Assembly (NCBI GenBank): GCA_031216445.1
Contig: CM062205.1
Coordinates: 21,965,501 to 22,029,500 of the forward strand
Length of the DNA: 64,000 nt
Direction of reading: 5' to 3'
From: Lateolabrax maculatus
Lineage: Eukaryota > Chordata > Actinopteri > Acropomatiformes > Lateolabracidae
The notes beneath the pieces were generated by a model, which had not been told where the DNA came from, made no database searches, and was given only the letters and a program-made list of their open reading frames with translations. Shown one piece after another: positions 26,901-37,084 of this stretch; positions within the stretch are counted from its first letter, which is position 1; every line of letters begins with the position of its first letter. The position numbers were made by a program, and so were the translations under genes.

Positions 26901-29900
26901 AAGCATCTGTTTATTTAACTGAAACACACCTGAACATGAACATCTGCTCCTTTTACACCTGTGAAAGAGGGAGACAGATCTCTAAAGATTCACATTCCTC
27001 CCGTCATCATCATCAAATACGCAACTTAAAAACGAATAACATTATGCATTGATGCAACAATGCATTGATCAAATGTTTGGAAACTTGGGGCAGCAGAACT
27101 ACCAGTGTCTGACTCTTCAGCTTCTAAATGTTCCACTATGCGTCTCACTAACTTTGTCTGTCTGCCATTTGGTGCTGGGCAGGCAGCAGGTAGTAGATTC
27201 AACAGAGCTTTTTTACCAAGCATGACTACCTGCTGATGCTAGATGCACGGCTGTGGGCTGAAAAATAATAAAATAATATCCTTCAAGCAGCTGTAATCAA
27301 TAAATTTATAGTACTAATGAAAACGATCGAATGACTGTGTTTTATGTATAAGGGGTCGTTGTGACTTGACTTGACCACATGGCTTTAAGTGTCTTTCAGC
27401 TCATTGTTTAGCTGTCCGACCTGCAACTTTTATTGCTGTGGTTCATCCTCACCACTCTCATAGTCTTGTTTTCAGGTGCAGCAGGCTGCCAGTTTCAACA
27501 AAAAAAACTAAGTTATTAGCCAGCAGAATGGCCATTTTCATCATTAAATAATTTTTGAATGTTAGATATTTTAATTGTTATAACTGCTGAATGAATTTTG
27601 ACATTGTAGCTGGTTGCAGTGGAAATAACTTAAAGTACTTTATATTCAGTTGGATAGTTCAATCTATAAAAATGTGACAAATTTTATCCTCGTCATATGT
27701 CTAGAATGCAAAATCTGATAGCTGTCAAATAAATGTAGCTTGGAAAATGTACAATATATTTTCCTCTGGAACAAACTGCAGTAGAAATACAAAGTGTGTA
27801 TGAGATTTAAGCTTGATGGTAACTTGACAAGTAAAAAGCAGCAAGGGCATTTTCCTGAAGAAACAACTTGGAAACTTGTCAAGCACTTTCCCTTTTATCA
27901 GTGACATATTTTTTTTTGTCGTATACAGTATAAACATGAGAAGATAGATGATGGATACCACCTGCTGTACTGTAGCATTTGCATTTCCTTTGAGCCTTAC
28001 CACCTACTTCACGTCACCATCCATCAAACATGCTCTAAAAGTTTTAAACTATAACATGATGGAGCAGTTGGAATTTGAATTAAACCAGCTCTATAAAGTG
28101 TTTTGAACTGACAGCAGAGAGATAGACGCCAAATGTTCCAGGTAGCAGCAGCAGGGAACTACATAACTTTAATTTGGGGGCGTTTGTTGAGCATAATTGT
28201 TCACTGCTGCTGCTGGGTGGCAGATCAAACTCTCTTTAACATCACCATTGTTTGGTGATCGGGTGTTCTGACTCAGCTGTTGTACTTTAGTGTTTTATGT
28301 GTTCAGTCGTTACTTCACATTTCCTGTGGGTTGGATTCAGAGGTGGCAAAAGCACAAACTTTCTTTACTCAGGTACAAGAACAGAGACTCTGGTAAAAGC
28401 CGAAGTAGGGATTCTTCACTTTCACTAGACGCCTTTTTTCTCCACGGTCGAGTCTCCCTCTCTGGTTTTGTCTCGTTAGGTGTGTGATATGCGCTGATGG
28501 ATTCATCAAGGAATCGTCTTTTCCATGTGTTATCGTTCCGTCCATTTAGGTTGAAATTGGTCTTGATGTTGGGAAGGCGGCGCCCAATGATGCAAACATT
28601 TTTATTTATTTTTTAAATCAATGCATTAAAACTAAAGTAACGAGCCTGTTTTGAAAATGTGAGGAGTGGAAATTACAGATATTTGTGTTAAAATGTACAG
28701 GGTGAAAGTAAAAAGTTACTAAAAAAAATACTAAAGTACAGATACCTGGAAACTTAAGTAAGTAGGTTTGGCACCCATGACCAGCGATGTCGGCCCTCTT
28801 CACTGGTTAGCTTTATTCTCATGTGCCACTAGTGTTAACAGAGGCCGACATCTGCAGCAGCAGGGACCAATCACTGAGCTCCTTTCTATCCAAACAGCAA
28901 CTGCCCTCCCACTCTTTCGTAACTTTACTTTGTCCTTAGTGAAAAACTTTGACAGTCAGTTTGTTTTGTAAAATTCGACCCTCGAGTGCATTCACAGTGA
29001 TGAGATATTAGCATTTCATAGTGATAGGATTCATTTCCACTTTTCACTTCTATAGAGGACTTTCAGCAGTTATCGGCGGTTTGTGTGCGTCGGGGCTCCG
29101 CTGCCCGTGACCCAATGTGGTGCTCATATTTTACTAAAGAGAGACTCCTGCCAGGCTGATAGGGGATGAGAGTGTCTGTCCTTGGTTTTCACTGAGTGAA
29201 TGAAAGCACTGGAAAATATGAAAATCCTCCAGCATAATTCATTTAATTTTGACCTTACTTTAAAAGCATTGTGCATAAAATCAAACATTGCATGTTTAAC
29301 TTTCTACATTATAAATTGCACAAGGCATGAATTTAAAGAAAGCATTAAGGACCTTTAGTGCCACAACTACAGGTGTTTCCATCATGAGGCAGGTGTTTTG
29401 AAACAAATTAAGCCAAGAAAGCTTCTGGACTTTCTACTTGACCCTGGGTTGTTATTTATATTATATATAGAATGAGGCTCAAATGCACTTGAAAAAATAC
29501 TTCGACAAGCTACTCAAACATGAGATTTACACTTTAGCAGGGGACAAACACATATAGTATATATAGTATATATACATTTTATTACTTTCTCTCACAGGCA
29601 CTATTATTTTCTCTCATGCATACTACAATTCTCTCCACAGAGATTCTAATTTGTTTCTAGGACATACTGTCAATCCCACTTACACATCACAGTAACTCTC
29701 TAACGGTTTATCGTTTCACATTCACATCACTCTTCGGTCTCACAGAAGCAATAGAAAGGGGTAATAATGGTGTGTGTGTGTGAGAGAGATTATATAATTT
29801 ATAGTCTTAAAAACACCCGTATATTGCTGCATTCTTTTGATCACATAGTACTATATTTACATAGAATTCCCTGTGTACTGTAGTAAATAGTGGATGGGAG

Positions 29901-32900
29901 GCTGGAATGGATTCAATAAAAGGAACGCACCACTGTTCATTATTGTTCATTATTTTATATCATGACCAGCGTTCCCCTTTTGCCATTCAGCTTTGCCATT
30001 AAGCGAACTTGCTTTATATGTGACTTGCATCAGCTCTTGACTCCTGAGATTATTGTAATTAAAACCAAAGCTTCAATCTGCCGCTGACTGAGGCACTTTT
30101 TCCATTTAGAAAAACTTTGTATTTTATGCAGAGATGCATTCTTGAAATAACATACAGTATTTAAACGTATCCACCAGGCATATGAATAACATATGTTACA
30201 CATTTGTCTGCATTTTCTTACACTGGTGGCCCAGAAAGGCAAAAATACATATACATTTTAAAAAATGGGAACTTCCGTTATTTAAAAATCCGCTTTCTGG
30301 GGATGGAGGACCTGCTGCTGTTTGACGGGCAGTTAGTATTTTTCTCTTTAACTCCTCATGCATCGCTTCCTGTGAACAGAGAAGTGTACATTCTGTATTT
30401 AAAGTTTTCTCTTTCTGGCAAATGAATCATTGTGTCTGTTTCAGTACAAATTAGAGGCTGACAACAGTTGATTTCTATTAAAAAATCTGACTAAACGTTC
30501 AGTCTTTTCCCAGTCAGCCCCCAGATGACAAGAACAGCGTCGATCTATTAAACTGCCACTCGTGTCCCTTTAAACACGACGTCTCTGCTGCTCTTGTGTT
30601 CTAGAAAATGCCATCCTGGCCTTCGGGAACGGATCGGATGTGAAAACGGGCGCCAGCCAGCCCGGGATGCCCAGTCCGGCGACGGAGAACCAGAGCCCGC
30701 ACTTGGCAACCACCGCCCCGGGCATCTCCATGGAAACAGAGCAGAACATTCTGAGAGCACAGATACCTACTCAGGTGAGACGAGATGGAAAACTGAAAAT
30801 ATGATGTACAACCTTTTCCACACAGAGAGGCAATAATGGAGACGGCCTCGCTCAGAATTGGGTCGCCCTCCTGCAGATAACTCGGGGTGTTTGTTTTATC
30901 CTGCAGGGAGCAGCGGACGGGTGGGATTTACATTATCTGCGTAATTCAGACAGAATCAGATACAAAGTCAGTCACTCGAAAACCGAGATGAAGAGTCCGT
31001 TTGCTATGTCGTGCACAAAATTCACTTCACGCCAGCTTGTCCAAATTCCAGGTGTAAGATGTTTTCATTAGATAACTTAAATTTAAATTCTGTACGTTTA
31101 GATGCTTTTGTCCAAAGTAACAATCCAAGCCACAGTAGATCAAGGAGAGAGAAGAAGTGCCACAACATTCATTTCGATGAAAACTACTATTGCTCAAGAA
31201 AACTCCCAAGGTGCAATGCTCCACCTGTGTGTGTGGATTACATTTATGTGACTCTACACAAAATAATGATCCCAGAAGTGTCCTAAATGTATATTTTGAT
31301 TCGATTGATGTGGGATTTTTGAGGCCTGCACTGACTTTTGTGAAAAAATACAAACACTCAATTTAACCTGCAGTTTTTGGCAATGATGCCTCTAATTCAG
31401 CTAGCTGAGATGTGCTGAGGGAATATATTTAACAGCAAACTTATCTAATATGACAAGAAAAACAAGATAGTGATTTTTCAACAATAAAATTTACTAGAAA
31501 TACTGTGTGAGTCCAAATAAATAAGGGTCAAACATGTTTGGACTGCAGTTTGTAGATATGCTGAGTAACACTACACACTGTGACAAGCTGGTATTGGCTG
31601 ATAAAGTCAATACATTGGTCAGGCTCTACTGCTCACTATAGACTAACCTACTGAGTGTTTATCATGTGGTGAATTCAAGTGAATGAAGGAAGCTTTGAAG
31701 TTTTAAGATTGGATGTAACTTTATTGATCCCAGTGGGATCATTAGATCTGTGCAGCAGTAAAAGGATTCAGCACACAACGTAGAGCATTAAACAAACAAC
31801 ATAATGAGAATAAAAGAGTTAAGACAATTGAAACAAGCAGCAGAGGCAATGCAAACAAATGTGTGTTATATAAGCTCATGCTATTGATGGTTTAAACACT
31901 TTACCGGAGAGGAAAACACGGACTGACATAGTTCCATATAAATGTTATTTGCACCATGATTGCAAATGTAATCAAATACTTCTTAACCTTATCTATAAAC
32001 ATGCCATCAAAAAGCAAAAGTGTCTGTGTACATTATTAAATAGTGGAATCATTATAAAAGTCAGCGGCCTGTCGAGAAACATCAGTGTCGGGGATCTGTC
32101 AGAGGTCTCTGGGTGGTTTATGTTATCACACATCTCTAAATGTGCACAATCAGTGTGAGGTTATGAAACGACTGTCTCATACTCATAACGGCTTCATTTA
32201 GAGTATAAACAGGTTCTGTAAACATCATTAATTCAGCCCATACACTGAAGTAGGAAAGTAAACAGCGATTAGAGTCTGTTGAACATACATTTTAATGTGG
32301 ACAGCCTGTTTGGCATTAAACATATTTTAGATTTTAATAATGATGAGAAATTTATAAATAATAAACACGCATGCATTTTGCTCCTAGTGGACCCTCGCCA
32401 CCCCCCCAAAAAATATATAGATAACATAGTCGACAATGTGCCAAGTGATATAAATAAACTTCCCAAGCTAAATGTATAACTAGGCCACTTACTTATTTCC
32501 AGAGGGAAAACAGAAGAAAAGGGCCAGATGCCATACAGTATTATCGTCTCATGCACGATTGTTTCAACAGTCTGTATCGTCCTCCGACTGCATGAGACTT
32601 CATATTAGAGTACAGAGATAAAGTAAACAGGGAAGTGACACTTTGTTGAACGTGGACATTTCGTCACCTGATAGTCAAGCATCAACTCAGGATCATAGAA
32701 AGTGTCACTGAGTCGACACCAGTCAGAGTTAATTAATCCAGTAAATTAGCTCTGGACAGCTGCCTCGGAGTCATTTCATCAGACTCTTCAGCCGACATCC
32801 TGTCACATTTAAATAACTGTCTCTGATAATTCAACAAAAATTAAATTAACACTGGAAATGTTGTCGTGCATTTCAATCAGATCCGACGTGTCGACACTAA

Positions 32901-33869
32901 CAAAGTTTATGAATAGGAAAAAGTTACATTTACCTTTTCCAAACTTCTTACAAATGTTCTCTTATTGTTATGAATCTCAATTAAAACTGTTAAAAACCTA
33001 AAACAGAAGTTTAAAGTTTCACTTTACAGTTCAAAGTCAGATTGTCATTTAATATCTAATTTCTTCATCAGAAACAACACCAGTGGCTTATAGTGTATAT
33101 AAATGTGCACTGTATATAATATATATAATACACACCAGCAGCACACACTCTGATTGGTGTTTTTTTTCCTAGGCAGAGTTTATTTATACAAGTTACTGGC
33201 GATGTTTGTCCATGTGAATTTTACCTGATGAAGGACTGAGGAAATTGTTAATCAACTGAATACGAGTGACTGAAAGTGTGTAGGATATTTTTTTTCACAT
33301 CCAATTCCTCAAACCAGGAGAGAGAAACGAAAACAAATGTTAAAGAGTGCAATCGAAGGCTGATGGCTTGAAGAAGTTTTCGTTTGGAAAAATAGAAAAG
33401 GGAATGATCTAGAGATGGCTCTCGGCTGATTGAAGAGTTTATTCTGAATATGTTTGCGGCGAAAAGCATCTCTCGCTGTGAAATTGCATCTGGCTGATAA
33501 GTGCCAATGTCGTCGCCATCACTTGTGTCTTTTTTCAACTGTGGATGTGGAAAATCTGGCCATTATACCCACATGGTTGCTCATAATATTTCTACTTTTT
33601 TTTCTTTTACCTGCTGCTTGTGCAGAAAATGTGTTTCCTGGTGTCGAGTCTTGAGGCGGTTTGCTTTATTATTCTACCAAAACAAAATGGCCGCCTAATC
33701 GCATCACGTGTTTTTCTTTTAGGTAAACGAGAACGACAGATTGTGGGTCGACGAGGAGGACTCCACTCTTCCCTCTCCGGGCCTGTCGGACTGCGGAGGC
33801 GAGCCCGTCCGCCTCTCCCTGCTGCTGGGCCTCGGCTGGCTGCTCCTGCTGCTGCTCTCTGACCAATAG
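8346..33869 (+). CDS. gfra4: gfra4: GDNF family receptor alpha-4 (7 coding exons, spliced)
   Basis: GFR-alpha proteins are GPI-anchored co-receptors on the outer cell surface that present GDNF-family ligands to the tyrosine kinase RET; GFRA4 is the persephin receptor. Exons 8346-8627, 10845-10925, 15382-15721, 18357-18466, 20237-20371, 30605-30774 and 33723-33869 have AG/GT borders and compatible phases (1-1, 1-1, 1-2, 2-1, 1-1, 1-0, 0-stop). They join into 421 residues without a stop. Three cysteine-rich domains are visible: D1 in the first exon, D2 in the third, D3 in the fourth and fifth; a hydrophobic tail follows. RTLRQC, CKRGMKKEKNCL, CLDAAKAC, ERRRQTIVPSCSY and AFGNGSDV are family signatures. 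YVRLASI, AQFQYDCQPS and SGCKQENY fit, from memory, non-mammalian GFRA4 better than GFRA1 or GFRA2. The neighbouring atrn gene agrees. The signal-peptide exon is missing. I cannot tell gfra4a from gfra4b. Confidence 0.88.
8628..10844 (+). other. gfra4: gfra4 intron after the D1 exon
   Basis: This 2.2-kb intron has a gtaaga donor and a ggcag acceptor. It contains a dispersed repeat at about 9745-10230. I see nothing else in it. Confidence 0.8.
9745..10230. repeat. Teleost dispersed repeat with AAGTC head
   Basis: Tandem AAGTC units open the element. They are followed by GCGCCAAATCATATC, TATCTCAAGACGCTTT, ATGAGCAAGCACTTGGCGAC, GAGGAAAAACTCCCTTT and CAGAACCAGGCTCTGGGTGG. I recognise this block order as a very common fish genome repeat. 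The frames inside it are not host genes. Confidence 0.7.
10845..10925 (+). CDS. gfra4: gfra4 coding exon, D1-D2 linker
   Basis: This 81-bp, phase 1-1 exon lies between a ttggcag acceptor and a GCAG/gtgact donor. It encodes about 27 residues, including SYPYEPEERGSDYVRLASIA, which matches the SPYEP...LASI linker shared by GFRA1, GFRA2 and GFRA4. The DYVRLASI wording is closest to the GFRA4 form I remember from chicken. It is too short to be noticed as an open reading frame; I placed it by its splice sites and by phase with both neighbours. Confidence 0.85.
10926..15381 (+). other. gfra4: gfra4 intron after the linker exon
   Basis: This 4.5-kb intron contains purine-rich DNA at 11290-11410 and 14400-14720, a (CA)n run at 14924-14948 and a repeat with CCTAACCC motifs at 14950-15190. 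There is no recognisable coding sequence. Confidence 0.8.
14924..15190. repeat. (CA)n plus dispersed repeat with CCTAACCC-like words
   Basis: (AC)n covers 14924-14948. It is followed by GGGGACATTACATTGACTTA, several CCTAACCC/CCTAAACC words and GTCCCCACAATGTGACTGTG. The order is that of a well-known vertebrate repeat. The CCTAAC words look telomeric but are part of this repeat. Confidence 0.6.
15382..15721 (+). CDS. gfra4: gfra4 coding exon for domain D2 (ligand-binding domain)
   Basis: This 340-bp exon starts after ttctccttctag (phase 1) and ends in TGCAG/gtagaa (phase 2). It encodes the D2 domain, which in this family is the main ligand-binding module. Thirteen cysteines are visible, starting with NRCLDAAKAC and ending with YVCR. 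The basic motif ERRRQTIVPSCSYEDKEKPN is a strong family signature, and KALRKFFDRVP lies upstream of it. The donor gtagaa is weaker than the consensus, and reading past it gives an immediate in-frame TAG. A hydrophobic reading just upstream of the acceptor (from 15342) is intron sequence, not a signal peptide. Confidence 0.93.
15722..18356 (+). other. gfra4: gfra4 intron after the D2 exon
   Basis: This 2.6-kb intron is mostly AT-rich. A GC-richer block at about 17560-17840 stands out and could be a conserved non-coding element. Its open frame of 120 codons (17471-17833) has no family pattern. Confidence 0.8.
18357..18466 (+). CDS. gfra4: gfra4 coding exon, first part of domain D3
   Basis: This 110-bp exon follows gctcccacag (phase 2) and ends at GATAG/gtaaga (phase 1). 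It encodes SRWAQFQYDC, SGCKQENYGAC and LLAYTGLIG with three cysteines. The LLAY-GLIG core occurs in all GFRA D3 domains. FQYDCQPS and SGCKQENY point to GFRA4. The exon was found by matching phase and family pattern and has no long open frame of its own. Confidence 0.88.
18467..20236 (+). other. gfra4: gfra4 intron within the D3 coding region
   Basis: This 1.8-kb intron shows no coding pattern and no clear repeat. Confidence 0.8.
20237..20371 (+). CDS. gfra4: gfra4 coding exon, second part of domain D3
   Basis: This 135-bp exon has an acceptor cccctctgcag and a strong donor CTGA/gtgagt; both ends are phase 1. It encodes STITPNYLDNSTSN, then PWCSC, REQC and FCL. The TPNY-D-S block followed by a WC-C pair is diagnostic of GFRA D3. 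NST is a potential N-glycosylation site. Skipping this exon would keep the frame but remove half of D3. Confidence 0.9.
20748..20768 (+). repeat. (CTA)n microsatellite
   Basis: About seven ACT/CTA units in a row lie in gfra4 intron 6. Confidence 0.9.
20940..21640 (+). repeat. Decayed tandem array, about 150-bp period
   Basis: A core with paired GTGACA words, such as CATCAGTGACACAGTA, CAGAGCAGTGACA, ACATCAGTGAC, ACACCAGTGACAAAGTA and ACACCCGTGACAGTAC, recurs near 20951, 21083, 21235, 21400 and 21555. Several units continue with a GTTTATTC word. The copies are strongly diverged. Confidence 0.55.
25705..25940. promoter_or_regulatory. CpG-rich block in gfra4 intron, candidate element
   Basis: The block is richer in G, C and CpG than the intron around it and contains a perfect small palindrome of homeodomain-like cores, CTAATGG at 25859-25865 and CCATTAG at 25875-25881. 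A regulatory role is inference only. Confidence 0.25.
28338..28779. mobile_element. Probable non-autonomous element with diverged terminal inverted repeats
   Basis: AGAGGTGGCAAAAGCAC with TTTACTCAGGTAC lies at the left. ACAGATACCTGG and AAGTAAGTAGGTTTGGCACC lie at the right, in inverse orientation. The AAGTACAGATACCTG phrase is common in fish repeats. Confidence 0.4.
30605..30774 (+). CDS. gfra4: gfra4 coding exon, end of D3 and stalk
   Basis: This 170-bp exon follows cttgtgttctag (phase 1) and ends ACTCAG/gtgaga (phase 0). It begins with KNAILAFGNGSDV, the conserved close of GFRA proteins, and continues into a low-complexity stalk rich in S, T, P, Q and E. NGS and NQS are possible N-glycosylation sites. 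The intron before it (10.2 kb) is the longest in the visible gene. If the following intron is retained, the protein ends after nine extra residues at a TGA (30802-30804), without a GPI signal. Confidence 0.9.
30775..33722 (+). other. gfra4: gfra4 last intron
   Basis: This 2.9-kb, AT-rich intron has a gtgaga donor and a ttttag acceptor. A dispersed-repeat piece with ACTTTATTGATCC lies at about 31705-31830. Retaining the intron would end the protein at 30802-30804. Confidence 0.8.
31705..31830. repeat. Dispersed repeat piece with ACTTTATTGATCC
   Basis: GTAACTTTATTGATCCCAGTG is a phrase found at the end of many fish interspersed repeats. The following bases show no coding pattern. Confidence 0.4.
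33723..33869 (+). CDS. gfra4: gfra4 last coding exon with GPI-anchor signal
   Basis: This exon begins after tttcttttag (phase 0) and encodes 48 residues, ending in TAG at 33867-33869. The first part is acidic and polar (NENDRLWVDEED). A small-residue stretch LSDCGG follows, then a hydrophobic tail rich in leucine (LLLGLGWLLLLLL) and a short polar end SDQ. This is the usual layout of a GPI-anchor addition signal, with the likely cleavage site near SDCGG. The end of the exon is CpG-rich and runs into a G-rich 3' UTR. Confidence 0.88.
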   Translation, partial: VNENDRLWVDEEDSTLPSPGLSDCGGEPVRLSLLLGLGWLLLLLLSDQ

Positions 33870-33912
33870 GAGGCCTCGCTCGCCGGGCCGCCACGGACAG
33901 AACTCCAGACCC

Positions 33913-33931
33913 GGGGAGGGGGAGGGTGGGG
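33913..33931 (+). promoter_or_regulatory. gfra4: G-quadruplex motif in the proximal gfra4 3' UTR
   Basis: GGGGAGGGGGAGGGTGGGG has four runs of at least three G with one-base loops. It lies 44 bases after the stop codon on the sense strand. A second motif of the same kind lies at 34086-34105. Confidence 0.6.
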
Positions 33932-34085
33932 TGTGAGAGAGAGAGATGTGTCAAATGACGGTGGGGGAAAGGGTCGCCTCTGTCCCGCCCCGCTCCCCTC
34001 TCCCTCTCTGTCACAGAAATCACACTTAATCTCTTTTTTGTGAATCATGACTGTGTTGTGCAGCCCCTGAGAAGACCGCCGCAGT

Positions 34086-34105
34086 GGGAGGGGGTCGGGT
34101 GGGGG
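34086..34105 (+). promoter_or_regulatory. gfra4: Second G-quadruplex motif in the gfra4 3' UTR
   Basis: GGGAGGGGGTCGGGTGGGGG has four G-runs with loops of 1, 2 and 1 bases, on the sense strand. Confidence 0.55.
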
Positions 34106-34620
34106 AACCAGGAAGTACACGCCTCATTTCTCGCTTCACGCCTGTCCAAACACAAACTGTTACACATGACACACACACGCAGACTTTGCTCATCTGAAAA
34201 TAACGTCCAGGCTACGGTGAAAAGGGCCGGTGGGTTCAGAAGGTGTACAGCCGAGAGACACTGAAGACGCAGTGCAGGACTATAAAAAAATATATAAAAC
34301 ACAACAAAAAAATGTTTTTTGTTTTTTTTTGTCCCTGAACATTCCTTGATGTAAAAGAAAAATATTAAATGTTAAGACTTTTCTCTCAGATGAAATGTGA
34401 TGAAGTGTTACACGAGATTTAAAGGTGGATGTGTGTGTTTGTCCACATTGAAGCGCTCTGCTCGTTCAGCTTTGCTGCCGCATTTTTATTTTTAATTAGA
34501 CATGATTTTGTTACACAGAATGTTAGATGGAAGCACATGTTATAATCAGGTCAAATCACAATTAAATTTTTGACTGTTCGTTGTTGTGTTTTAAGTGGCA
34601 GGATGAAGAGTTTATTTCTA

Positions 34621-34626
34621 AATAAA
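34621..34626 (+). terminator. gfra4: Candidate gfra4 polyadenylation signal (proximal)
   Basis: AATAAA lies about 750 bases after the gfra4 stop and is followed by an (AT)n run. It is the first canonical hexamer in the 3' UTR. Confidence 0.4.
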
Positions 34627-35609
34627 GAATATATATATATAGAGAAAAATTTAAGTTGTTAATTGAAATTTAAACCCTCAAACAAGATTAAGAAGATATC
34701 CCAAAGTCTGTAAAAGTGTTTTATTTAATCAAAGAAGGACCTACATTACTTATTTGCCTTTAACGTACTGTAATTAGTTTTCATTTTAAAGATGAGTAGA
34801 TGTCACCTTCGTTCATTTTCATTCATTAAGCTTTAAGTGTGAGGGCGTGACAGACGTTTGGGTTTGTTCCTCTTCAGAATTGTACAAAAAACAAATTATG
34901 TGGTTTTGGTGAAGTAACACGAGATGGAAACAAGTTTATATTTTTTAAATGTATGTGGACTTTGCCGCGGAGAAAAAAACGATATCTATCGCCAAGTTTG
35001 TGACCAATCATGCTTTGCCGTTGCGGGAGGACTGGCGGGAAACAGACGGAGCGGGTTTCGACGCATGAACGGATGCATCTGTTTTTCGAGGGACTTGTGA
35101 GAAGAAGGTGGTGACCCCGCTGGGACGCCTGAGGACTTACAATGTGTACTGGAAAAGCACAGCTCTGCTTGGTGGAGCGAACACGTCTGTGAGAAGTGTT
35201 GCCGCCGCCGGACCCAGTTTGGTTCGGAGCAAAAGTCCAAACGACGAGGAATGTGTCATCTTCAACGCTGCCACTGATACCGTTATCTGAAGAAACACAC
35301 ATTTGTTTCAAATGACACAACATACGCTGATTTTAACACAAAAGAAAATGTGTTGCCCCGAAGATACGAGCAGAGCTGATGAAAATGACACATTCTAGTT
35401 CAAGTTGGACCGAAAAAAACTCACAGTAAAAGTTCATAATATTGTCATAACAGCACAATGGTTGTTGGATTTCGCCTGCCAAGTTCTACAGGACGGAAAC
35501 AAAACTGCTCCTTCTTCACTGATGCCAATGTAGTTTTGAAATGGACCCCAATTGGGTTGCAACAGGGTTGTAAGGACCTAAAAAAAATAATTCAACACAT
35601 AAACGGCTG

Positions 35610-36830
35610 TCTTAAAGGGGCAGTTCACTCAAATCACAAACAAATATTTTCTTACCTCTACTGGTCCCTAATCATGCAGACATGTTTTGTTTTAATTGCC
35701 CAGGTATTGAGATATCTGCTGCTGCCATCAAATCACAATAAAGATAATCAAACTTTTTCTTTGGAACTACGTTCTACTGATGTTTATTTTGATCCCAAAG
35801 CTCACAAGGCGTCTGTTAAGTATGTTCGACAGTTTCCACATTGAGGCTTGTATCATTTTACTGATGAAAAGCAAATGATAATTTTCTCTACCATCACATG
35901 ACTGAGTTTTGTTTTACCGCTTATCTAAACTCCCCACGTGTTTTTCCTCAATATTCTTATTTTACTGAGTGTAGTTTCAAACATACATGTAAATGGTGTG
36001 TTATTAACCCCTTTTTTCTTTTGTTTAAAGAAGTATTAACGATTTTTAGGCCATTTAAACACAGCACTGACACATTATCACCTTGTAAAGTTGTTACGTT
36101 AAATGTGTCAGTAAATAATTGCTAATTTACACATCCTGCAGACACACAGCTAAATTAGCATTTGTTTGGCCACGACTGTAAGTCTAGTTTCACTCTCGTT
36201 TTAGCTCTCTATGTTGCTCTCCACTGGAAGGAAATTTTGGGGGGGGATGCACAATCAGGTGGTAATTCTCTTTTGGTTTGTCACTACAAATGTCCTTTTT
36301 AGCATTACAGTAGTCATTTCATCTCTTTGATAGTTAAAACATATTGATAAGGGCGGCTTTGAAATTGTATTTTCTATTTGAAAACAAATTGATCACAGAA
36401 AACATAGCCAGGAGACAATAATACCTTTATAAAGTTATAACAGTTCTTATTGGTGATAGGAGTAGAAAATTGTGCTACAAGGGATCGATGTTTATTTTGG
36501 CTGCTCTAAATTGTTTGTACCTCTCAAGTCAGGAATCAATTTGGCGACAAACTTTCTTTTCAATCATTACTAGTTTTTAGAGAAGAAATAGTCCCTACAC
36601 AAACTGTCTACAGTACAATCTGTGGATTCTTCAGAGTAACTGGGACATTGCTAAAGGAAGAACTTCTTCCTGTTTTTCAGGGTCGCAGCAGATGTTTAAA
36701 AGGCAGATATCTCCAAGCCCAGCCACATAAAGTTTAAAGTCTTTGCATGGCTAGATAGATTACCGCTGAGAGAAGTGAGGAATATATATTTTTTTGTGAT
36801 TTGTGTATACTGATCCTTTAAATGTTGAAA
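35610..36830. mobile_element. Possible element bounded by inverted ends
   Basis: AAAGGGGCAGTTCACTCAAA with TCACAAAC at the left faces, at about 36805-36825, AAAGGATCAGTATACACAAA on the other strand, followed by TCACAAA. Inner blocks with GATATCTGCTG also correspond. It may be one element or two opposed copies. Confidence 0.4.
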
Positions 36831-37078
36831 TTAGAAATCTGAAACTGCAGTGATGTGGTTGCGTCTGATTGATACCTCTGGTTTTCACAAAGCCTCCGTC
36901 TCTTGTCATGACGTGACACCAGCCGAGCCCTGCTTCCCGGTTTTGATTCTTCCTGTGATTTATCAGCCAGTGGGGGTGTTGCGTCGAGTGCTCTGGCACC
37001 TTGAGGTGACTGACCAACCGGATCCCTGTTCGTCTGCACTGGCCCGAATCCCAGATGTGACGTGTGTCACTTCCTGCA

Positions 37079-37084
37079 AATAAA
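37079..37084 (+). terminator. gfra4: Candidate gfra4 polyadenylation signal (distal)
   Basis: AATAAA follows a GC-richer 230-base stretch that looks unlike its repeat-laden surroundings. An AATAAA on the opposite strand lies at 37120-37125. Confidence 0.3.

Larger units (their letters stand above)
20372..30604 (+). other. gfra4: gfra4 intron 6 of the visible gene (10.2 kb)
   Basis: This is the longest intron. It holds a (CTA)n run at 20748-20768, a decayed tandem array at about 20940-21640, a stretch with ACCTTAACC-like words at 23040-23160, a poly-A run at 24551-24570, a CpG-rich block at about 25705-25940 and a dispersed element at about 28338-28779. No exon pattern is visible. Confidence 0.8.

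Noticed and set aside
34874..35323. - strand frame of 149 codons after gfra4
   Set aside because: No recognisable domain; it lies in the probable gfra4 3' UTR, and the composition does not suggest selection on the protein.
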